A DNA stretch of 60,945 bases, taken from NCBI GenBank assembly GCA_032718475.1, contig JAUCBJ010003500.1, positions 1-60,945 on the forward strand, given 5' to 3'. This DNA comes from Nemertoderma westbladi. Its lineage: Eukaryota; Xenacoelomorpha; Nemertodermatida; Nemertodermatidae. Position numbers and translations under genes: made by a program. Shown piece after piece: positions 1-11,940 of this stretch; the first letter of the stretch is position 1; every line of letters starts with the position of its first letter. Under the pieces are notes generated by a model, which was not told the DNA's origin, did not search any database, and was given only the letters and a program-made list of their open reading frames with translations.

Positions 1-3000
1 AGAAAGTTATATAGTGGGTTCGTAGACGGTGAGCAAGTTATATAGTGGGTTCGTAGACTGAGAGTAAGTTATATAGGGGGTTCGTAGACTGAGAGTAAGT
101 TATATAGTGGGTTCGTAGACGGAGAGCAAGTTATATAGTGGGTTCGTAGACTGAGAGTAAGTTATATAGGGGGTTCGTAGACTGAGAGCAAGTTATATAG
201 TTGGTTCGTAGACTGAGAGTAAGTTATATAGGGGGTTCGTAGACTGAGAGCAAGTTATATAGTTGGTTCGTAGACTGAGAGTAAGTTATATAGGGGGTTC
301 GTAGACGGAGAGCAAGTTATATAGGGGGTTCGTAGACTGGGAGCAAGTTATATAGTGGGTTCGTAGACAGAGAGCAAGTTATATAGTGGGTTCGTAGACT
401 GAGAGCAAGTTATATAGTGGGTTCGTAGACTGAGAGTAAGTTATATAGTGGGTTCGTAGACGGAGAGCAAGTTATATAGTGGGTTCGTAGACTGAGAGCA
501 AGTTATATAGTGGGTTCGTAGACTGAGAGCAAGTTATATAGTGGGTTCGTAGACTGAAAGCAAGTTATATAGTGGGTTCGTAGACTGAGAGCAAGTTATA
601 TAGTGGGTTCGTAGACGGAGAGCAAGTTATGTAGTGGGTTCGTAGATTGATATCAAGTTATATAGTGGGTTCGTAGACTGAGAGCAAGTTATATAGTGGG
701 TTCGTAGACTGAGAGCAAGTTATATAGTGGGTTCGTAGACGGAGAGCAAGTTATATAGTGGGTTCGTAGACTGAGAGCAAGTTATATAGTGGGTTCGTAG
801 ACTGAAAGCAAGTTATATAGTGGGTTCGTAGACTGAGAGCAAGTCATATAGTGGGTTCGTAGACTGTGAGCAAGTTATATAGTGGGTTTGTAGACTGAGA
901 GCAAGTTATATAGTGGGTTCGTAGACTGAGAGCAAGTTATATAGTGGGTTCGTAGACTGAGAGCAAGTTATATAGTGGGTTCGTAGACTGAAAGCAAGTT
1001 ATATAGTGGGTTCGTAGACTGAGAGCAAGTCATATAGTGGGTTCGTAGACTGAGAGCAAGTTATATAGTGGGTTCGTAGACTGAGAGCAAGTTATATAGT
1101 GGGTTCGTAGACTGAGAGCAAGTTATATAGTGGGTTCGTAGACGGAGAGCAAGTTATATAGTGGGTTCGTAGACTGAGAGCAAGTTATATAGTGGGTTCG
1201 TAGACTGAAAGCAAGTTATATAGTGGGTTCGTAGACTGAGAGCAAGTCATATAGTGGGTTCGTAGACTGAGAGCAAGTTATATAGTGGGTTCGTAGACTG
1301 AGAGCAAGTTATATAGTGGGTTCGTAGACGGAGAGCAAGTTATATAGGGGGTTCGTAGCCTGGGAGCAAGTTATATAGTGGGTTCGTAGACGGAGAGCAA
1401 GTTATATAGTGGGTTCGTAGACGGAGAGCAAGTTATATAGTGGGTTCGTAGACGGAGAGCAAGTTATATAGTGGGTTCGTAGACGGAGAGCAAGTTATAT
1501 AGTGGGTTCGTAGACTGATAGAAAGTTATATAGTGGGTTCGTTGACTGAGAGCAAGTTATATAGTGGGTTCGTAGACTGAGAGCAAGTTATATAGTGGGT
1601 TCGTAGACTGAGAGCAAGTTATATAGTGGGTTCGTAGACGGAGAGCAAGTTATATAGTGGGTTCGTAGACTGAGAGCAAGTTATATAGTGGGTTCGTAGA
1701 CTGATAGAAAGTTATATAGTGGGTTCGTAGACGGAGAGCAAGTTATATAGTGGGTTCGTAGACGGAGAGCAAGTTATATAGTGGGTTCGTAGACTGATAG
1801 AAAGTTATATAGTGGGTTCGTAGACGGAGAGCAAGTTATATAGTGGGTTCGTAGACTGATAGAAAGTTATATAGTGGGTTCGTAGACGGAGAGCAAGTTA
1901 TATAGTGGGTTCATAGACGGAGAGCAAGTTATATAGTGGGTTCGTAGACGGAGAGCAAGTTATATAGTGGGTTCGTAGACGGAGAGCAAGTTATATAGTG
2001 GGTTCGTAGACGGAGAGCAAGTTATATAGTGGGTTCGTAGACTGAGAGCAAGTTATATAGTGGGTTCGTAGACTGAGAGCAAGTTATATAGTGGGTTCGT
2101 AGACTGAGAGCAAGTTATATAGTGGGTTCGTAGACTGAGAGCAAGTTATATAGTGGGTTCGTAGACGGAGAGCAAGTTATATAGGGGGTTCGTAGACTGG
2201 GAGCAAGTTATATAGTGGGTTCGTAGACTGAGAGCAAGTTATATAGGGGGTTCGTAGACTGAGAGCAAGTTATATAGTGGGTTCGTAGACTGAGAGAAAG
2301 TTATATAGTGGGTTTGTAGACTGAGAGCAAGTTATATAGTGGGTTCGTAGACGGAGAGCAAGTTATATAGTGGGTTCGTAGACTGATAGAAAGTTATATA
2401 GTGGGTTCGTAGACGGAGAGCAAGTTATATAGTGGGTTCGTAGACGGAGAGCAAGTTATATAGTGGGTTCGTAGAATGATAGAAAGTTATATAGTGGGTT
2501 CGTAGACGGAGAGCAAGTTATATAGTGGGTTCGTAGACGGAGAGCAAGTTATATAGTGGGTTCGTAGACGGAGAGCAAGTTATATAGTGGGTTCGTAGAC
2601 GGAGAGCAAGTTATATAGTGGGTTCGTAGACTGATAGAAAGTTATATAGTGGGTTCGTAGACGGAGAGCAAGTTATATAGTGGGTTCGTAGACTGATAGA
2701 AAGTTATATAGTGGGTTCGTAGACGGAGAGCAAGTTATATAGTGGGTTCGTAGACTGATAGAAAGTTATATAGTGGGTTCGTAGACGGAGAGCAAGTTAT
2801 ATAGTGGGTTCGTAGACGGAGAGCAAGTTATATAGTGGGTTCGTAGACGGAGAGCAAGTTATATAGTGGGTTCGTAGACGGAGAGCAAGTTATATAGTGG
2901 GTTCGTAGACGGAGAGCAAGTTATATAGTGGGTTCGTAGAATGATAGAAAGTTATATAGTGGGTTCGTTGACTGAGAGCAAGTTATATAGTGGGTTCGTA

Positions 3001-6000
3001 GACTGAGAGCAAGTTATATAGTGGGTTCGTAGACTGAGAGCAAGTTATATAGTGGGTTCGTAGACGGAGAGCAAGTTATATAGTGGGTTCGTAGACTGAG
3101 AGCAAGTTATATAGTGGGTTCGTAGACTGATAGAAAGTTATATAGTGGGTTCGTAGACGGAGAGCAAGTTATATAGTGGGTTCGTAGACTGATAGAAAGT
3201 TATATAGTGGGTTCGTAGACGGAGAGCAAGTTATATAGGGGGTTCGTAGCCTGGGAGCAAGTTATATAGTGGGTTCGTAGACTGGGAGCAAGTTATATAG
3301 TGGGTTCGTAGACGGAGAGCAAGTTATATAGGGGGTTCGTAGCCTGGGAGCAAGTTATATAGTGGGTTCGTAGACGGAGAGCAAGTTATATAGGGGGTTC
3401 GTAGCCTGGGAGCAAGTTATATAGTGGGTTCGTAGACTGAAAGCAAGTTATATAGTGGGTTCGTAGACTGAGAGCAAGTTATATAGTGGGTTCGTAGACG
3501 GAGAGCAAGTTATGTAGTGGGTTCGTAGATTGATATCAAGTTATATAGTGGGTTCGTAGACGGAGAGCAAGTTATATAGGGGGTTCGTAGCCTGGGAGCA
3601 AGTTATATAGTGGGTTCGTAGACTGAGAGCAAGTTATATAGTGGGTTCGTAGACGGAGAGCAAGTTATATAGGGGGTTCGTAGCCTGGGAGCAAGTTATA
3701 TAGTGGGTTCGTAGACGGAGAGCAAGTTATATAGTGGGTTCGTAGACGGAGAGCAAGTTATATAGTGGGTTCGTAGACGGAGAGCAAGTTATATAGTGGG
3801 TTCGTAGACTGATAGAAAGTTATATAGTGGGTTCGTTGACTGAGAGCAAGTTATATAGTGGGTTCGTAGACTGAGAGCAAGTTATATAGTGGGTTCGTAG
3901 ACTGAGAGCAAGTTATATAGTGGGTTCGTAGACGGAGAGCAAGTTATATAGTGGGTTCGTAGACTGAGAGCAAGTTATATAGTGGGTTCGTAGACTGAGA
4001 GCAAGTTATATAGTGGGTTCGTAGACGGAGAGCAAGTTATATAGTGGGTTCGTAGACTGAGAGCAAGTTATATAGTGGGTTCGTAGACTGATAGAAAGTT
4101 ATATAGTGGGTTCGTAGACGGAGAGCAAGTTATATAGTGGGTTCGTAGACGGAGAGCAAGTTATATAGTGGGTTCGTAGACTGATAGAAAGTTATATAGT
4201 GGGTTCGTAGACGGAGAGCAAGTTATATAGTGGGTTCGTAGACTGATAGAAAGTTATATAGTGGGTTCGTAGACGGAGAGCAAGTTATATAGTGGGTTCG
4301 TAGACGGAGAGCAAGTTATATAGTGGGTTCGTAGACGGAGAGCAAGTTATATAGTGGGTTCGTAGACGGAGAGCAAGTTATATAGTGGGTTCGTAGACGG
4401 AGAGCAAGTTATATAGTGGGTTCGTAGACTGATAGAAAGTTATATAGTGGGTTCGTTGACTGAGAGCAAGTTATATAGTGGGTTCGTAGACGGAGAGCAA
4501 GTTATATAGTGGGTTCGTTGACTGAGAGCAAGTTATATAGTGGGTTCGTAGACGGAGAGCAAGTTATATAGTGGGTTCGTAGACTGAGAGCAAGTTATAT
4601 AGTGGGTTCGTAGACTGAGAGCAAGTTATATAGTGGGTTCGTAGACTGAGAGCAAGTTATATAGTGGGTTCGTAGACGGAGAGCAAGTTATATAGTGGGT
4701 TCGTAGACTGAGAGCAAGTTATATAGTGGGTTCGTAGACTGATAGAAAGTTATATAGTGGGTTCGTAGACGGTGAGCAAGTTATATAGTGGGTTCGTAGA
4801 CTGAGAGTAAGTTATATAGGGGGTTCGTAGACTGAGAGTAAGTTATATAGTGGGTTCGTAGACGGAGAGCAAGTTATATAGTGGGTTCGTAGACTGAGAG
4901 TAAGTTATATAGGGGGTTCGTAGACTGAGAGCAAGTTATATAGTTGGTTCGTAGACTGAGAGTAAGTTATATAGGGGGTTCGTAGACTGAGAGCAAGTTA
5001 TATAGTTGGTTCGTAGACTGAGAGTAAGTTATATAGGGGGTTCGTAGACGGAGAGCAAGTTATATAGGGGGTTCGTAGACTGGGAGCAAGTTATATAGTG
5101 GGTTCGTAGACAGAGAGCAAGTTATATAGTGGGTTCGTAGACTGAGAGCAAGTTATATAGTGGGTTCGTAGACTGAGAGTAAGTTATATAGTGGGTTCGT
5201 AGACGGAGAGCAAGTTATATAGTGGGTTCGTAGACTGAGAGCAAGTTATATAGTGGGTTCGTAGACTGAGAGCAAGTTATATAGTGGGTTCGTAGACTGA
5301 AAGCAAGTTATATAGTGGGTTCGTAGACTGAGAGCAAGTTATATAGTGGGTTCGTAGACGGAGAGCAAGTTATGTAGTGGGTTCGTAGATTGATATCAAG
5401 TTATATAGTGGGTTCGTAGACTGAGAGCAAGTTATATAGTGGGTTCGTAGACTGAGAGCAAGTTATATAGTGGGTTCGTAGACGGAGAGCAAGTTATATA
5501 GTGGGTTCGTAGACTGAGAGCAAGTTATATAGTGGGTTCGTAGACTGAAAGCAAGTTATATAGTGGGTTCGTAGACTGAGAGCAAGTCATATAGTGGGTT
5601 CGTAGACTGTGAGCAAGTTATATAGTGGGTTTGTAGACTGAGAGCAAGTTATATAGTGGGTTCGTAGACTGAGAGCAAGTTATATAGTGGGTTCGTAGAC
5701 TGAGAGCAAGTTATATAGTGGGTTCGTAGACTGAAAGCAAGTTATATAGTGGGTTCGTAGACTGAGAGCAAGTCATATAGTGGGTTCGTAGACTGAGAGC
5801 AAGTTATATAGTGGGTTCGTAGACTGAGAGCAAGTTATATAGTGGGTTCGTAGACTGAGAGCAAGTTATATAGTGGGTTCGTAGACGGAGAGCAAGTTAT
5901 ATAGTGGGTTCGTAGACTGAGAGCAAGTTATATAGTGGGTTCGTAGACTGAAAGCAAGTTATATAGTGGGTTCGTAGACTGAGAGCAAGTCATATAGTGG

Positions 6001-7980
6001 GTTCGTAGACTGAGAGCAAGTTATATAGTGGGTTCGTAGACTGAGAGCAAGTTATATAGTGGGTTCGTAGACGGAGAGCAAGTTATATAGGGGGTTCGTA
6101 GCCTGGGAGCAAGTTATATAGTGGGTTCGTAGACGGAGAGCAAGTTATATAGTGGGTTCGTAGACGGAGAGCAAGTTATATAGTGGGTTCGTAGACGGAG
6201 AGCAAGTTATATAGTGGGTTCGTAGACGGAGAGCAAGTTATATAGTGGGTTCGTAGACTGATAGAAAGTTATATAGTGGGTTCGTTGACTGAGAGCAAGT
6301 TATATAGTGGGTTCGTAGACTGAGAGCAAGTTATATAGTGGGTTCGTAGACTGAGAGCAAGTTATATAGTGGGTTCGTAGACGGAGAGCAAGTTATATAG
6401 TGGGTTCGTAGACTGAGAGCAAGTTATATAGTGGGTTCGTAGACTGATAGAAAGTTATATAGTGGGTTCGTAGACGGAGAGCAAGTTATATAGTGGGTTC
6501 GTAGACGGAGAGCAAGTTATATAGTGGGTTCGTAGACTGATAGAAAGTTATATAGTGGGTTCGTAGACGGAGAGCAAGTTATATAGTGGGTTCGTAGACT
6601 GATAGAAAGTTATATAGTGGGTTCGTAGACGGAGAGCAAGTTATATAGTGGGTTCATAGACGGAGAGCAAGTTATATAGTGGGTTCGTAGACGGAGAGCA
6701 AGTTATATAGTGGGTTCGTAGACGGAGAGCAAGTTATATAGTGGGTTCGTAGACGGAGAGCAAGTTATATAGTGGGTTCGTAGACTGAGAGCAAGTTATA
6801 TAGTGGGTTCGTAGACTGAGAGCAAGTTATATAGTGGGTTCGTAGACTGAGAGCAAGTTATATAGTGGGTTCGTAGACTGAGAGCAAGTTATATAGTGGG
6901 TTCGTAGACGGAGAGCAAGTTATATAGGGGGTTCGTAGACTGGGAGCAAGTTATATAGTGGGTTCGTAGACTGAGAGCAAGTTATATAGGGGGTTCGTAG
7001 ACTGAGAGCAAGTTATATAGTGGGTTCGTAGACTGAGAGAAAGTTATATAGTGGGTTTGTAGACTGAGAGCAAGTTATATAGTGGGTTCGTAGACGGAGA
7101 GCAAGTTATATAGTGGGTTCGTAGACTGATAGAAAGTTATATAGTGGGTTCGTAGACGGAGAGCAAGTTATATAGTGGGTTCGTAGACGGAGAGCAAGTT
7201 ATATAGTGGGTTCGTAGAATGATAGAAAGTTATATAGTGGGTTCGTAGACGGAGAGCAAGTTATATAGTGGGTTCGTAGACGGAGAGCAAGTTATATAGT
7301 GGGTTCGTAGACGGAGAGCAAGTTATATAGTGGGTTCGTAGACGGAGAGCAAGTTATATAGTGGGTTCGTAGACTGATAGAAAGTTATATAGTGGGTTCG
7401 TAGACGGAGAGCAAGTTATATAGTGGGTTCGTAGACTGATAGAAAGTTATATAGTGGGTTCGTAGACGGAGAGCAAGTTATATAGTGGGTTCGTAGACTG
7501 ATAGAAAGTTATATAGTGGGTTCGTAGACGGAGAGCAAGTTATATAGTGGGTTCGTAGACGGAGAGCAAGTTATATAGTGGGTTCGTAGACGGAGAGCAA
7601 GTTATATAGTGGGTTCGTAGACGGAGAGCAAGTTATATAGTGGGTTCGTAGACGGAGAGCAAGTTATATAGTGGGTTCGTAGAATGATAGAAAGTTATAT
7701 AGTGGGTTCGTTGACTGAGAGCAAGTTATATAGTGGGTTCGTAGACTGAGAGCAAGTTATATAGTGGGTTCGTAGACTGAGAGCAAGTTATATAGTGGGT
7801 TCGTAGACGGAGAGCAAGTTATATAGTGGGTTCGTAGACTGAGAGCAAGTTATATAGTGGGTTCGTAGACTGATAGAAAGTTATATAGTGGGTTCGTAGA
7901 CGGAGAGCAAGTTATATAGTGGGTTCGTAGACTGATAGAAAGTTATATAGTGGGTTCGTAGACGGAGAGCAAGTTATATA
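1..7980. repeat. Higher-order repeat in the 31-bp satellite (period 4,743 bp)
   Basis: The segment from base 1 to about 3,237 recurs from 4,744 to about 7,980. The offset of 4,743 bp is exactly 153 units. Rare variant units match at this offset: GGTGAGCAAG (28 and 4,771), TATCAAG (651 and 5,394), TTCATAGAC (1,910 and 6,653) and the AGAGAAAG/TTTGTAG pair (2,296 and 7,039). The copies diverge where the first reads GGGGGTTCGTAGCCTGGG. A shorter, rearranged third copy begins near 8,118, at 108 units from the second. Confidence 0.85.
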
Positions 7981-10900
7981 GTGGGTTCGTAGACTGAGAG
8001 CAAGTTATATAGTGGGTTCGTAGACGGAGAGCAAGTTATATAGGGGGTTCGTAGACTGGGAGCAAGTTATATAGTGGGTTCGTAGACTGAGAGTAAGTTA
8101 TATAGTGGGTTCGTAGACGGTGAGCAAGTTATATAGTGGGTTCGTAGACTGAGAGTAAGTTATATAGGGGGTTCGTAGACTGAGAGTAAGTTATATAGTG
8201 GGTTCGTAGACTGAGAGCAAGTTATATAGTGGGTTCGTAGACTGAGAGCAAGTTATATAGTGGGTTCGTAGACTGAGAGCAAGTTATATAGTGGGTTCGT
8301 AGACTGAGAGCAAGTTATATAGTGGGTTCGTAGACAGAGAGCAAGTTATATAGTGGGTTCGTAGACTGAGAGCAAGTTATATAGTGGGTTCGTAGACTGA
8401 GAGTAAGTTATATAGTGGGTTCGTAGACGGAGAGCAAGTTATATAGTGGGTTCGTAGACTGAGAGCAAGTTATATAGTGGGTTCGTAGACTGAGAGCAAG
8501 TTATATAGTGGGTTCGTAGACTGAGGAGCAAGTTATATAGTGGGTTCGTAGACAGAGAGTAAGTTATATAGTGGGTTCGTAGACGGAGAGCAAGTTATAT
8601 AGTGGGTTTGTAGACTGAGAGCAAGTTATATAGTGGGTTCGTAGACTGAGAGCAAGTTATATAGTGGGTTCGTAGACGGAGAGCAAGTTATGTAGTGGGT
8701 TCGTAGATTGATATCAAGTTATATAGTGGGTTCGTAGACTGAGAGCAAGTTATATAGTGGGTTCGTAGACTGAGAGCAAGTTATATAGTGGGTTCGTAGA
8801 CGGAGAGCAAGTTATATAGTGGGTTCGTAGACTGAGAGCAAGTTATATAGTGGGTTCGTAGACTGAGAGCAAGTTATATAGTGGGTTCGTAGACTGAGAG
8901 CAAGTTATATAGTGGGTTCGTAGACTGAGAGCAAGTTATATAGTGGGTTCGTAGACTGAAAGCAAGTTATATAGTGGGTTCGTAGACTGAGAGCAAGTCA
9001 TATAGTGGGTTCGTAGACTGAGAGCAAGTTATATAGTGGGTTCGTAGACTGAGAGCAAGTTATATAGTGGGTTCGTAGACTGAGAGCAAGTTATATAGTG
9101 GGTTCGTAGACGGAGAGCAAGTTATATAGTGGGTTCGTAGACTGAGAGCAAGTTATATAGTGGGTTCGTAGACTGAAAGCAAGTTATATAGTGGGTTCGT
9201 AGACTGAGAGCAAGTCATATAGTGGGTTCGTAGACTGAGAGCAAGTTATATAGTGGGTTCGTAGACTGAGAGCAAGTTATATAGTGGGTTCGTAGACGGA
9301 GAGCAAGTTATATAGGGGGTTCGTAGCCTGGGAGCAAGCTATATAGTGGGTTCGTAGACTGAGAGTAAGTTATATAGTGGGTTCGTAGACTGAAAGCAAG
9401 TTATATAGTGGGTTCGTAGACTGAGAGCAAGTTATATAGTGGGTTCGTAGACGGAGAGCAAGTTATGTAGTGGGTTCGTAGATTGATATCAAGTTATATA
9501 GTGGGTTCGTAGACGGAGAGCAAGTTATATAGGGGGTTCGTAGCCTGGGAGCAAGTTATATAGTGGGTTCGTAGACTGGGAGCAAGTTATATAGTGGGTT
9601 CGTAGACGGAGAGCAAGTTATATAGGGGGTTCGTAGCCTGGGAGCAAGTTATATAGTGGGTTCGTAGACGGAGAGCAAGTTATATAGGGGGTTCGTGGCC
9701 TGGGAGCAAGTTATATAGTGGGTTCGTAGACTGAAAGCAAGTTATATAGTGGGTTCGTAGACTGAGAGCAAGTTATATAGTGGGTTCGTAGACGGAGAGC
9801 AAGTTATGTAGTGGGTTCGTAGATTGATATCAAGTTATATAGTGGGTTCGTAGACTGAGAGCAAGTTATATAGTGGGTTCGTAGACGGAGAGCAAGTTAT
9901 ATAGGGGGTTCGTAGCCTGGGAGCAAGTTATATAGTGGGTTCGTAGACTGAGAGCAAGTTATATAGTGGGTTCGTAGACGGAGAGCAAGTTATATAGGGG
10001 GTTCGTAGCCTGGGAGCAAGTTATATAGTGGGTTCGTAGACGGAGAGCAAGTTATATAGTGGGTTCGTAGACGGAGAGCAAGTTATATAGTGGGTTCGTA
10101 GACGGAGAGCAAGTTATATAGTGGGTTCGTAGACTGAGAGCAAGTTATATAGTGGGTTCGTAGACGGAGAGCAAGTTATGTAGTGGGTTCGTAGATTGAT
10201 ATCAAGTTATATAGTGGGTTCGTAGACTGAGAGCAAGTTATATAGTGGGTTAGTAGACGGAGAGCAAGTTATATAGGGGGTTCGTAGCCTGGGAGCAAGT
10301 TATATAGTGGGTTCGTAGACTGAGAGCAAGTTATATAGTGGGTTCGTAGACGGAGAGCAAGTTATATAGGGGGTTCGTAGCCTGGGAGCAAGTTATATAG
10401 TGGGTTCGTAGACGGAGAGCAAGTTATATAGGGGGTTCGTAGCCTGGGAGCAAGTTATATAGTGGGTTCGTAGACTGAAAGCAAGTTATATAGTGGGTTC
10501 GTAGACTGAGAGCAACTTATATAGTGGGTTCGTAGACGGAGAGCATGTTATGTAGTGGGTTCGTAGATTGATATCAAGTTATATAGTGGGTTCGTAGACT
10601 GAGAGCAAGTTATATAGTGGGTTCGTAGACGGAGAGCAAGTTATATAGGGGGTTCCTAGCCTGGGAGCAAGTTATATAGTGGGTTCGTAGACTGGGAGCA
10701 AGTTATATAGTGGGTTCGTAGACCTAGAGCAAGTTATATAGTGGGTTCGTAGACTGGGAGCAAGTTATATAGAGGGTTCGTAGACGGAGTGCAAGTTATA
10801 TAGGGGGTTCGTAGCCTGGGAGCAAGTTATATAGTGGGTTCGTAGACTGAGAGCAAGTTATATAGTGGGTTCGTAGACTGAGAGCAATTCATATAGTGGG

Positions 10901-11560
10901 TTCGTAGACTGAGAGCAAGTTATATAGTGGGTTTGTAGACTGAGAGCAAGTTATATAGTGGGTTCGTAGACTGAGAGCAAGTTATATAGTGGGTTCGTAG
11001 ACTGAGAGCAAGTTATATAGTGGGTTTGTAGACTGAGAGCAAGTTATATAGTGGGTTCGTAGACGGAGAGCAAGTTATATAGTGGGTTAGTAGCCTGGGA
11101 GCAAGTTATATAGTGGGTTCGTAGACTGAGAGCAAGTTATATAGTGGGTTCGTAGACTGGGAGCAAGTTATGTAGTGGGTTCTTAGACTGAGAGCAAGTT
11201 ATATAGTGGGTTCGTTGACTGAGAGCAAGTTATATAGTGGGTTCGTAGACGGAGAGCAAGTTATATAGTGGGTTCGTAGACTGAGAGCAAGTTATATAGT
11301 GGGTTTGTAGACTGAGAGCAAGTTATGTAGTGGGTTCGTAGACTGGGAGCAAGTTATATAGTGGGTTCGTAGACTGAGAGCAAGTTATATAGTGGGTTCG
11401 TAGACGGAGTGTAAGTTATATAGGGGGTTCGTAGCCTGGGAGCAAGTTATATAGTGGGTTCGTAGACTGAGAGCAAGTTATATAGTGGGTTCGTAGACTG
11501 GGAGCAAGTTATATAGTGGGTTCGTAGACTGAGAGCAAGTTATATAGTGGGTTCGTTGAC
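1..11560. repeat. 31-bp satellite array (about 373 units)
   Basis: Tandem array of a 31-bp unit whose conserved core is TTATATAGTGGGTTCGTAGA, followed by variable CTGAGAGCAAG, CGGAGAGCAAG or CTGATAGAAAG. The 31-bp spacing was measured on successive AAGTTATAT starts (4, 35, 66). The array is already running at base 1, so its left end lies outside the window. Because 31 is not a multiple of 3 there is no long ORF. One 32-bp unit (CTGAGGAGCAAG near 8,522) shifts the phase. Units become more variable near the right end. In the plus frame of the adjoining LINE remnant the unit reads SKLYSGFVD, which points to its origin. Confidence 0.98.
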
Positions 11561-11940
11561 TTTCAGAAAGCTTTTGATCAGCAGGGGTTGGATGCACTGT
11601 GGGTAAAAGGGAGATCTTTGGGATTCACTGTTATCGTAAATAAAATAAGACGTAGTTAAGAGTTTGTAAAAAGACTTGTCAAGTGGGTGGTGGGGTATTG
11701 GAAATATACGACTGTTTGCTAGGCGTGTTACAAGGTGACTCATTGCCTTTCACCTATTATATATATTATGTTTTTGAAAGATCTCGAAGCAGAACTTATA
11801 CTGGGTGGGGTTAAAGGGATAACTTTGGACTATGCGAACTGATTCCTTCTACCCTATGCCGACGATTTGGTTACAGAGTTACACAAACTTTACAAAGGGT
11901 TACAAAAACACAAACTTTATTTAAACTTCAGTTTATAATA
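11534..11940 (+). pseudogene. Decayed LINE reverse-transcriptase fragment between the two satellites
   Basis: Plus-strand remnant of a non-LTR retrotransposon RT domain. It reads KLYSGFVDFQKAFD (motif A, from 11,546), then in another frame GVLQGDSL (motif B, near 11,723-11,747), then FLKDLEAEL and GVKGITLDYAN, and FLLPYADDLVTE (motif C, near 11,846-11,881). These occur in the order and roughly the spacing of a LINE RT. It has in-frame stops and at least one frameshift, so it is dead. The left end continues directly into the last 31-bp satellite unit, and the right end passes into the 60-bp satellite through KLYKGLQKHKLYLNF. The motif set resembles CR1/RTE-like elements; the clade is not decided. 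Confidence 0.85.

Noticed and set aside
1-11560. CRISPR array
   Set aside because: Units are contiguous 31-bp near-copies with no distinct spacers, in a eukaryotic setting.
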